This document shows, in pieces, positions 1 to 5,225 of a stretch of DNA of 5,225 nt. This stretch comes from SHLJ01 sp041618535 (GTDB lineage Bacteria > Bacteroidota > Bacteroidia > Flavobacteriales > Flavobacteriaceae), in assembly GCA_041618535.1 (NCBI GenBank), contig JBFKFP010000183.1, positions 1 to 5,225 of the forward strand, read 5' to 3'. The notes under the pieces were generated by a model. It saw only the letters and a program-made list of their open reading frames with translations. It had not been told where the DNA came from and did no database searches. The number at the start of each line of letters is the position of its first letter. The stretch's first letter is position 1. The position numbers and the translations under genes were made by a program.

Positions 1-453
1 GGTCACATTAACATCGCATCCCTCACCTGGTACACAGTCAACTTTAACCCCACTGCAAAAGAGATCGGTCTGCCAGTCTGACGAAATACATGATGGCAGT
101 GCCCCGCCCTGGACTACAGGTGAAAGGAAAAGTCTCGGCCCGGGGCTTCCGGGCTGTCTTACAGACCAGGTTGGCCCGTTATCGTCCTCAACACTCAGGG
201 TGTATCCCGAGGTGGATCCATCCGAGCCATTGCTCCAGGTTGCAAAACCATCAGGATCTGTACCATCAGGCACACCAAAGGTAATTGTACCCACAACTGC
301 TCCATTACCATCAAGACAGTCAAATGAGATCCCGTTATCCTGTGCAGACAGGCTAAGGGTAAAAATGGAAACGATAACCGCACCTATAAGGTGTTTACAT
401 TGCGTGAAATTAAAAAGGGAAGAATTTCTGAGGGAGTGTAATTTAGTTTTCAT
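1..453 (-). CDS. Secreted protein of unknown function, N-terminal part (cut by window edge)
   Basis: An open frame runs on the minus strand from an ATG at 453-451 to the window edge, 151 codons with no stop. In-frame stops lie further upstream and no other ATG lies between them and this one, so the start is well fixed. Residues 1-37 form a signal peptide: a basic start (MKTKLHSLR), a hydrophobic core (LIGAVIVSIF), and a likely cleavage after LSLSA before QDNG, a common exported-protein ending in Bacteroidota. The mature part is rich in Gly, Asp, Ser and Thr (for example DGTDPDGF at about 63-70) and has cysteines at 46, 122, 133, 140 and 146, the last three closely spaced. This suggests a disulfide-containing extracellular beta domain. 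I do not recognise the family. The C-terminus, where a type IX sorting domain or repeats might sit, is outside the window. No Shine-Dalgarno sequence is visible, which is usual for this phylum. Other frames here are shadows. That it is a real gene is fairly sure; its function is unknown. Confidence 0.72.
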   Translation of the reverse strand, partial: MKTKLHSLRNSSLFNFTQCKHLIGAVIVSIFTLSLSAQDNGISFDCLDGNGAVVGTITFGVPDGTDPDGFATWSNGSDGSTSGYTLSVEDDNGPTWSVRQPGSPGPRLFLSPVVQGGALPSCISSDWQTDLFCSGVKVDCVPGEGCDVNVT

Positions 454-527
454 AGGCTCAACAGGATTTAAATTATATCCATTATAATTACAAAATGATT
501 TTCTAAACCTGTATTAAAGCACTTGTT

Positions 528-554
528 AAAAAACCCGGTAAATCATAAGCCGGG
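528..554 (-). terminator. Small terminator-like hairpin in the leader of the minus-strand gene
   Basis: Read on the minus strand, CCCGG (554-550) pairs with CCGGG (538-534) around an 11-base loop, and six T follow at once (533-528). This is the form of an intrinsic terminator, although the stem is only 5 base pairs. It lies about 75 bases before the start of the secreted-protein gene. It could stop transcription arriving from further right, or act as an attenuator if the promoter lies beyond it. An alternative pairing of 565-569 with 551-555 would compete with it. Confidence 0.35.
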
Positions 555-749
555 ATTACGGTTTTCCCGTAAATATGAAATGTATAATGACCTTTGGGAG
601 AATTAATTTTATTATCACCTTATTAACATTTAATTTTTCGAAATTGCTGCTCGTACGAAAATGATTTCAAGCTGTCAGAAAGAGCCTCAATATTTTATGC
701 TTTCAGTAAAGAATGAATGATTTTTCAGTAGTGTTAGTGAGGTTGTACT

Positions 750-767
750 CATCACAATTTTGTGATG
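750..767. promoter_or_regulatory. 18-base palindrome, possible operator or weak hairpin
   Basis: CATCACAA (750-757) and TTGTGATG (760-767) are exact inverted copies separated by TT. On the plus strand TTTT follows after the second arm, so it could also form a weak AT-rich terminator-like hairpin. It sits mid-spacer, about 300 bases from one start and 370 from the other, which is far for a classical operator. It resembles a CRP site turned inside out (TCACA...TGTGA rather than TGTGA...TCACA), so I do not call it a CRP site. A palindrome of this size can arise by chance in 5 kb. Confidence 0.3.
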
Positions 768-1056
768 TTTTAAAAATGAACGTAACGATTTTTAAATAAA
801 ACCAGCATCATCAAGATCTTCAGTCCTTCCTCCTCCCGGCCCTTTGAAGGTATTGCAACAAATCTGAAATATATGATCCCGACAGCTCCATTTGAAAGAA
901 GAATAAACGGGGACATAACCAAAACGCGGGCTTTTCTATCTTAATGATAACAATAGACAACTACGGTATTTGCAACAGGTGAGTTTTAAGGCGCCTGAAT
1001 CAAATGAGTCCGCGATATTAATTCAAGGTTTGGGCTGAACATCTTAAGGCCACATA

Positions 1057-1070
1057 GAAACAGCTGTTTC
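1057..1070. promoter_or_regulatory. 14-base perfect palindrome upstream of the TIM-barrel gene, candidate operator
   Basis: GAAACAG (1057-1063) is followed directly by its exact inverse CTGTTTC (1064-1070). It ends 68 bases before the chosen start of the TIM-barrel gene, a suitable place for a repressor or activator site. The GAAAC...GTTTC outline is reminiscent of LacI-family sugar-regulator operators, but those usually have a central CG and this one has a central GC, so the family assignment is only a guess. No regulator gene lies in the window. Confidence 0.35.
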
Positions 1071-1138
1071 GAGTTACCCTGATTATTCCTTAAATTTGTC
1101 GTTCAACTGCTTAATCACTTTTCATCACGGTGGAAAAA

Positions 1139-2026
1139 ATGACGGGTCGTACCATACTGAAGAATTTAAAAATGACAATAGCCTGTTTATTTCTCAGCCT
1201 CCTGGCAAATTCTTGCACAGAACAGCAGCCTCAAAGATTCGGGGGGCTGGCTTTATATACAGTTAGGGACCAGATGGCTGAAAATCCGCAGAAGACACTC
1301 AGGTTCGTAGCCGACACCGGCTACAAGTATATAGAGGCAGACGGCTACAAAAATGGACAGTTCTACGGAATGTCGCCGGATGCCTTTTCATTGCTGCTCC
1401 AGGAGCTGGGGCTGGAACCGGTGAGTTGTCACATGAGCATGGTCACCCTGGATAATGCCGATGAGCTAATCGAGGATGTCAGGGCTGCCGGCTTCAATTA
1501 TTTTGTTGTGCCGATCCCACCTATGGGAATGTTCACATCAGATCCCGGAACCATGTCGATGGGTATGACAGGAACCGCGCGGGAACTTGCTGAAATTTTA
1601 AGAGTCCTCGGTGAAAAATGCAATGCGGCAGGGCTTGAATTACTCTATCATAACCATGACTTTGAATTTACTAAAGATTCCGAGGGGAATGTTATCCTCG
1701 ACTATCTTCTCGAGAATTTGGACCCTGAACTGGTGAACTTTGAGCTGGACCTGTTTTGGGCAACCAGGGCAGGAGTGGATCCGTTGGACTATTTTGAAAA
1801 ATACCCGGGCCGATTCAAGGCATGGCATGTGAAGGATATGGATGATCAGGGTCGTTTTGCCCCAGTGGGTAAAGGCTCTATCGATTTTGCCCGCATCCTG
1901 GCCAAAAAAGAGAAGTCTGGGATGGTATTCTATTTCGTTGAACAGGATATGACCTTTGACGGGCAGACCCCGTTAGATGTTATAAAAATAAGCCATAAGG
2001 GAATTGAGGTCTTCGGTTTTGAATGA
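1139..2026 (+). CDS. Lipoprotein sugar isomerase/epimerase-like TIM-barrel protein (AP endonuclease 2 / IolE superfamily)
   Basis: The 295-residue product has the length and motifs of xylose-isomerase-like TIM-barrel enzymes, often labelled sugar phosphate isomerase/epimerase. I chose ATG 1139 because GGTGG (1129-1133) lies five bases before it. An in-frame GTG at 1130 would add three residues, and ATG 1172 would remove the basic N-region. Residues 1-26 are a lipoprotein signal: RTILKNLK, a hydrophobic core and LLANSC, with Cys26 as the probable lipidated residue (the lipobox is loose). The mature enzyme starts with GGLALYTVRDQM (35-46), then HNHDFEF (171-177), ELDLFW (202-207), WHVKD (229-233), GKGSIDF (244-250) and VEQD (267-270). 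By family knowledge, Asp204, His230 and Glu268 are likely divalent metal ligands. The fourth ligand, usually Glu on the strand before HNHDFE, seems to be Tyr170. It should act in the envelope on a free or glycosidic sugar or polyol rather than a cytoplasmic sugar phosphate. Substrate and reaction are unknown: isomerase, epimerase and dehydratase/lyase are all possible. Tandem stops TGA TAG end it. Confidence 0.9.
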   Translation: MTGRTILKNLKMTIACLFLSLLANSCTEQQPQRFGGLALYTVRDQMAENPQKTLRFVADTGYKYIEADGYKNGQFYGMSPDAFSLLLQELGLEPVSCHMSMVTLDNADELIEDVRAAGFNYFVVPIPPMGMFTSDPGTMSMGMTGTARELAEILRVLGEKCNAAGLELLYHNHDFEFTKDSEGNVILDYLLENLDPELVNFELDLFWATRAGVDPLDYFEKYPGRFKAWHVKDMDDQGRFAPVGKGSIDFARILAKKEKSGMVFYFVEQDMTFDGQTPLDVIKISHKGIEVFGFE

Positions 2027-2289
2027 TAGAAGTTTGAGGCCGGAATTTTTAGAGGTAAAACCATGATTTCCCAAACATCCGTACTAGTTTTATTTGAAAT
2101 CTACTGCTTAAAGCTAACGTACATACAAATTTTTCATATTACTCCCAATGATTTTTGTCATACCCCAAAGACTTTTTGTTCTATATTTTATAGGGTTCAA
2201 TAACCAGTCTTCAAATCCATCCATTACATCTCCCTTCGCAAAAGCTTACTTATAAATTTAGTTTTAAGGCTATTATTAAACCAAATATT

Positions 2290-2853
2290 ATGAAAGCTTT
2301 AATTAAAATTTTCTTTTTTATGGCTGTTATAAGCCTGATTACGGGATGCGAGACAAATGATCCTCTTGAATTAGAGAAGGAATCATCGTCTGAAACAAAA
2401 GTGGTAACGGGTCGCCCACTCGGTTTTAACATCGTTATGACCGGTAATTACGATTATGTTGGGCCATCCGATATTTGCGGTGATTTTCCGCCTTACGGCC
2501 GCGTGACGAATACAGGAGAGGGAACCGGAACCCACCTGGGACATTTTACACATTATTTTGATTTTTGTTTTGATCTCACCGATGGCTCCTATCCGGAAGA
2601 CTACCTGGTTGGTTATTTCGAAGATGAGAATGGTGACCGGCTCTTTGTTGAGGTGGCAGGTTTCGTCCTTCCGGGCCGACTGCCGGGCATGCCAGATTTT
2701 GCCACTTCCTATTTCAGGGATCCTTTCGTGATCGTCGGTGGTACAGGCCGGTTTGAAGGTGCCACTGGCTGGGGCATGACCAACGATTACAACAGTGCCA
2801 ATGATCCTTACTCACACCATCACTGGAAAGGCAGGATCATCTTTGCAGATTAG
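2290..2853 (+). CDS. Small lipoprotein with dirigent / allene-oxide-cyclase-like barrel motif
   Basis: This gene encodes 187 residues. ATG 2290 opens a clear lipoprotein signal: MKALIK, the hydrophobic stretch IFFFMAVISLI, then the lipobox ITGC with Cys20 as the lipidated residue. An acidic linker follows (ETNDPLELEKE) and may help surface export, which is inference. The mature domain (about 44-187) is rich in beta-forming and aromatic residues. It contains GEGTGTHLGHFTH (76-88), then a typical run from FVIVGGTGRFEGATGWG (146-162) to HHHWKGRIIF (176-185). The GGTGRFxGAxG pattern is the one seen in dirigent and allene oxide cyclase barrels, so an eight-stranded barrel of that type is my best guess. 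No catalytic role can be assigned; such barrels often bind small hydrophobic ligands. Cysteines 63 and 93 could form a disulfide. No Shine-Dalgarno sequence is seen, only an AT-rich lead-in. A 263-base spacer with no clear promoter or gene precedes it, and a strong terminator about 100 bases after the stop suggests it ends its own transcript. Confidence 0.85.
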   Translation: MKALIKIFFFMAVISLITGCETNDPLELEKESSSETKVVTGRPLGFNIVMTGNYDYVGPSDICGDFPPYGRVTNTGEGTGTHLGHFTHYFDFCFDLTDGSYPEDYLVGYFEDENGDRLFVEVAGFVLPGRLPGMPDFATSYFRDPFVIVGGTGRFEGATGWGMTNDYNSANDPYSHHHWKGRIIFAD

Positions 2854-3153
2854 AAGACTATTAATCGGAACAGCATACGATTGCTATAACGTTAACAGTA
2901 AATTAGGGATAAACCGCTAACCGGATGTAACCGGTGCAGAGGTTTAAGAGCTCACCTTAAATGATTACGATTCCTTTGGGGTGAGTTTTTTATGCGAAGG
3001 AATTAACCCCGGTTTAGAAAGTAATATTTTATAATTCAAAGGATTTAAAGGTTTATCGGTGCAAATTTGGTTTCCCCTTTATTCCATAAAAATGAACATA
3101 CCAATCTATTGAGCGATTTTTTGTAACATTACGTGTTATTCTAAAGCAACAAC
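2854..3153. other. Spacer between the small lipoprotein and the propeller gene
   Basis: These 300 bases hold no gene. In order they contain a short run with three copies of AACCG (2912, 2919, 2929), including a possible small hairpin ACCGG-ATGTAA-CCGGT (2920-2935). Then come the intrinsic terminator at 2951-2991, an AT-rich stretch that should hold the promoter of the propeller gene, and the left half of a nested inverted repeat that reaches into the next coding region. No clear -33/-7 promoter pair was placed. Confidence 0.6.
2951..2991 (+). terminator. Intrinsic terminator after the small lipoprotein gene
   Basis: CTCACCTTAAA (2951-2961) pairs with TTTGGGGTGAG (2975-2985), 11 base pairs including two G-T wobbles, around a 13-base loop. 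TTTTTT (2986-2991) follows directly. It lies 98 bases after the lipoprotein stop codon on the same strand and separates that gene from the propeller gene downstream. Confidence 0.78.
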
Positions 3154-3175
3154 ATGACACGTTTTTTATCGCTCA
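3110..3175 (+). promoter_or_regulatory. Nested inverted repeat enclosing the start codon of the propeller gene
   Basis: The outer arms TGAGCGAT (3110-3117) and ATCGCTCA (3168-3175) are exact inverted copies. Inside them ACGTGTTAT (3131-3139) pairs with ATGACACGT (3154-3162), with one T-G wobble. The ATG start (3154-3156) is therefore part of the inner right arm, and codons 1-8 lie in the structure. The 14-base loop before the ATG is A-rich and unpaired. A smaller alternative hairpin, TAACA (3124-3128) with TGTTA (3134-3138), would use part of the inner left arm and free the start codon. In mRNA this could reduce or switch translation initiation; as DNA it could be a protein site. The sequence shows the pairing only, and function is inferred. 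Confidence 0.45.
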
Positions 3176-5225
3176 TTTCTTCGCTAATAATCACGACTTC
3201 TTCCATTGCTCAGGATTTTGATGCATTAAAATACCGGGAATTAGGCCCTTACCGTGGTGGCAGGGTTACTGCCGTCGCGGGTGTTCAGGAGGCTCCATCC
3301 ACATTCTACCTCGGCGCTACCGGCGGTGGCGTATGGAAAACGGAAGATAATGGTGTCAATTGGAAAAACGTTTCAGATAAATTCTTTTCAACGCCTTCCA
3401 TAGGGGCCATAGAAGTGGCGCAGAACGATCCCAACATCGTTTATGTGGGTACTGGCAGCGACGGATTGAGAAGTAACGTGATCGAGGGTCGCGGCATGTA
3501 TAAGTCCATAGATGGTGGTGACAACTGGAGTTTTATCGGCCTGGCAGATGTCGGACAGATCGGCGCGGTGCGAATTCATCCAACCAATCACAATATCGTT
3601 TACGTTGCAGCTATTGGCAAGGCCTTTCAGCCCAACCCGGAACGTGGCGTTTATAAGACAGTGGACGGCGGCAGATCCTGGGAGAAGGTTTTGTCGATCT
3701 CCGATAAGACCGGGGTTTACGATATTGAGTTCCTGCCTTCCAATCCGGAAATCCTGTTCGCAACCGCATGGCGAGCCGAGCGCAAACCCTGGTCCATAAT
3801 AAGTGGCGGCGCTCCTGCCGAAGGTGGTATCTATAAATCTGTTGACGGCGGGAAGAGCTGGGACAAGATCACAGAAGGATTACCGAAAGAGTTGATCGGT
3901 AAGATCGACATTGCTGTAACCAATGCGGATTCTAAACTGGTCTACGCCCTGGTTGAGGCCCCGGATGACGAGGGCGGATTATACAAATCTGTAGATCAGG
4001 GGCGTTCGTTCAAGCAGGTGTCCAGTGATAAAAATATTCGCACCCGGCCGTTCTATTACACCAACTTAAGGGTCAGCCCGAAAAACCCCGATGTACTGTA
4101 TTCCCTGGCGACGGGGTATTATAAATCTGAGGACGGCGGCAAAAAATGGAAGCGCGTCTCATCACCACATGGCGATAATCACGATATGTGGATCAACCCC
4201 GACAATCCGGATATTTTCATTCAGTCCAATGACGGCGGGGCCAATGTAACCCTCGATGGCGGCAGGTCGTGGTCGAGCCAGTTTAACCAGCCTACTGCCG
4301 AAATTTACCAGGTTGAGGTCGACGATCAGTACCCATACTGGGTATATGGCGGTCAGCAGGACAACTACAGCACTATTGCAGTACCCACCCAGGCGCCATA
4401 CGGGTTGCAGCGTCCCGGAACGGGATATATCATCAATACAGGTGGCTGCGAGACCGGTCCTGCAGTGCCTAAGCCGGGGAATCCCAATATCGTTTACTCC
4501 AATTGTAAAGGACGGTTTGGTGTGTTTAATAAAGAAACAGGTACCGAAATGCAGTATTATGTTGGTGCTGCAAATATGTATGGTCATAATCCCAAGGACC
4601 TCAAGTACAGGTTCCAGCGCGTTTCACCCATTCACGTATCTCCGCATGATCCCTCTATTGTATATCATTGCAGTCAGTTCGTTCACAGAACGATGGACGA
4701 AGGCAAGACCTGGGAGACCATTTCACCCGATCTCACGGCCTTTGAAGCCGATAAGCAGGTGATATCCGGAGCGCCTATCACCCGCGACATTACCGGAGAG
4801 GAGTTTTACAGCACCATCTATGCCATTCGTGAATCGCCTGTAAAACAAGGTGTCATATGGGTAGGCTCTAACGACGGACCGGTTCACCTCACCCAGGATG
4901 GCGGTCAAACCTGGACCGAGGTAACACCAAAAGGCCTTCCTCCCGGAGGACGGGTTGATGCGGTGGAACCCTCGCCGCATGATCCGGCCAAGGCCTACAT
5001 AAGCGTATTGCGATACCAGTTGGGGGACGCCAGGCCTTATATCTATAAAACTGGAAATTACGGCAGGTCTTGGGAGCTGCTCACCGATGGAAACAATGGT
5101 ATCCCGGCAGATTTTCCTACCAGGGTGATCCGGGAAGACCCGGGCAAAGAAGGATTGCTTTATGCAGGCACTGAATATGGCGTTTTTGTATCTTCTGATG
5201 ATGGAGGGCACTGGAAACCCTTCCA
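3154..5225 (+). CDS. Secreted Asp-box beta-propeller protein, VPS10/sortilin-like, often annotated glycosyl hydrolase (3' end outside window)
   Basis: The frame is open from ATG 3154 to the right edge, 690 codons. Residues 1-19 are a signal peptide ending SSIA before QDFD. The mature protein starts with the family motif YRELGPYRGGRV (27-38). It then carries repeated Asp-boxes of the form S/T-x-D-x-G-x-x-W, with the Asp near residues 65, 120, 171, 231, 281, 327, 368, 515, 582 and 682. One further box has Asn635 in place of Asp, and the box at 281 ends in Phe rather than Trp. Other family marks are HGDNHDMW (339-346), NDGGANV nearby, YGGQQDN (398-404) and SPDLT. Such proteins fold as large or double beta-propellers and are usually about 900-1,100 residues, so probably some 300 residues are missing here. 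Despite the common glycosyl hydrolase label, I see no sialidase catalytic set; binding of a protein or peptide, or a scaffold role, is as likely. It is probably periplasmic or surface exposed. It follows a terminator and so has its own promoter. Minus-strand frames inside it are shadows. Confidence 0.93.
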   Translation, partial: MTRFLSLISSLIITTSSIAQDFDALKYRELGPYRGGRVTAVAGVQEAPSTFYLGATGGGVWKTEDNGVNWKNVSDKFFSTPSIGAIEVAQNDPNIVYVGTGSDGLRSNVIEGRGMYKSIDGGDNWSFIGLADVGQIGAVRIHPTNHNIVYVAAIGKAFQPNPERGVYKTVDGGRSWEKVLSISDKTGVYDIEFLPSNPEILFATAWRAERKPWSIISGGAPAEGGIYKSVDGGKSWDKITEGLPKELIGKIDIAVTNADSKLVYALVEAPDDEGGLYKSVDQGRSFKQVSSDKNIRTRPFYYTNLRVSPKNPDVLYSLATGYYKSEDGGKKWKRVSSPHGDNHDMWINPDNPDIFIQSNDGGANVTLDGGRSWSSQFNQPTAEIYQVEVDDQYPYWVYGGQQDNYSTIAVPTQAPYGLQRPGTGYIINTGGCETGPAVPKPGNPNIVYSNCKGRFGVFNKETGTEMQYYVGAANMYGHNPKDLKYRFQRVSPIHVSPHDPSIVYHCSQFVHRTMDEGKTWETISPDLTAFEADKQVISGAPITRDITGEEFYSTIYAIRESPVKQGVIWVGSNDGPVHLTQDGGQTWTEVTPKGLPPGGRVDAVEPSPHDPAKAYISVLRYQLGDARPYIYKTGNYGRSWELLTDGNNGIPADFPTRVIREDPGKEGLLYAGTEYGVFVSSDDGGHWKPF

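Larger units (their letters stand above)
454..1138. other. Long AT-rich spacer between divergent genes, no convincing gene
   Basis: About 685 bases separate the minus-strand secreted protein from the plus-strand TIM-barrel gene. No frame of useful length with a plausible start was found on either strand; the longest fragments are under 50 codons and lack a start or a protein-like composition. The region does hold several inverted repeats: two overlapping hairpins at 534-569, TTTTCG (635-640) with CGAAAA (656-661), an 18-base palindrome at 750-767 and a 14-base palindrome at 1057-1070. It must carry the promoters of both flanking genes, but I could not place a clear Bacteroidota-type -33/-7 pair (TTTG / TAnnTTTG). 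A small RNA or a decayed gene is possible but unsupported. Confidence 0.6.

Noticed and set aside
90..487. Open frames on the plus strand (90-284 and 200-487) and a second minus frame (195-383)
   Set aside because: They overlap the minus-strand secreted protein, which alone has a signal peptide and a sensible composition. Their translations are rich in Pro, His and Arg and look like shadows.
635..661. Inverted repeat TTTTCG / CGAAAA with a 15-base loop
   Set aside because: It is short and AT-rich with no clear relation to a gene start or end, and is expected by chance in such sequence.
575..760. Possible remnant of a lipoprotein gene: a hydrophobic 29-codon frame from 575 and a frame at 661 reading MISSCQKEPQ, which resembles a lipobox
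   Set aside because: The two pieces are in different frames, both stop quickly, and nothing recognisable follows. It is too short to call a pseudogene.
792..938. Minus-strand fragment of about 48 codons ending GGGRTEDLDDAGFI
   Set aside because: It has a stop just upstream, no start codon, and no family resemblance I can name. It may be chance.
1640..1828. Minus-strand frame inside the TIM-barrel gene
   Set aside because: It lies wholly within a well-supported gene on the other strand and its product has no recognisable features.
2250..2432. Minus-strand frame over the start of the small lipoprotein gene
   Set aside because: It is antisense to a clear lipoprotein signal sequence, and its own translation shows no domain.
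3066..3094. TTTG followed by TAAAAATG as a Bacteroidota promoter for the propeller gene
   Set aside because: The -7 element has two mismatches and the spacer is 17 bases rather than about 19-21, so it is not convincing.
3388..5211. Several open frames inside the propeller gene: minus 3388-3591, 4162-4587, 4723-5211; plus 3512-3799, 4256-4762
   Set aside because: All overlap a long frame with repeated Asp-boxes. They lack family motifs and are explained as shadows of a GC-richer coding region.

Overview
The window looks like chromosomal DNA from a member of the Bacteroidota, probably a free-living or marine-type lineage. This is inferred from the protein families, the Cys lipoboxes, the signal peptides ending in Ala-Gln-Asp, the AT-rich spacers with mostly no Shine-Dalgarno sequence, and a large secreted Asp-box (VPS10/sortilin-like) protein of a kind common in that phylum. 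No tRNA, rRNA, insertion sequence, CRISPR array or phage gene was seen.

Layout. (1) Positions 1-453, minus strand: the first 151 codons of a secreted, cysteine-containing protein of unknown function, cut by the left edge. (2) Positions 454-1138: about 685 bases without a convincing gene, between the divergent genes. This spacer holds several dyads, including a small terminator-like hairpin on the minus strand with a competing upstream hairpin, an 18-base palindrome and a 14-base perfect palindrome. (3) Positions 1139-2026, plus strand: a lipoprotein-type xylose-isomerase-like TIM-barrel protein (AP endonuclease 2 / IolE superfamily). (4) Positions 2290-2853, plus strand: a 187-residue lipoprotein whose C-terminal half carries a dirigent / allene-oxide-cyclase-like GGTGRF motif. 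It is followed by a good intrinsic terminator at 2951-2991. (5) Positions 3154-5225, plus strand: the first 690 codons of a secreted Asp-box beta-propeller protein, open at the right edge. Its start codon lies inside a nested inverted repeat.

How the genes relate. All four products appear to be exported: two with signal peptidase I type signals and two lipoproteins. Spacers of 263 to 685 bases and the terminator after the third gene suggest separate transcription units rather than one operon, so no shared pathway can be claimed. The TIM-barrel protein suggests carbohydrate or polyol chemistry in the envelope, but no dehydrogenase, transporter or glycosidase partner is present.

I did not find a clear new multi-gene system. 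The items most worth checking are the hairpin over the start codon of the propeller gene, the dirigent-like lipoprotein, and the altered metal-site motif in the TIM-barrel protein.
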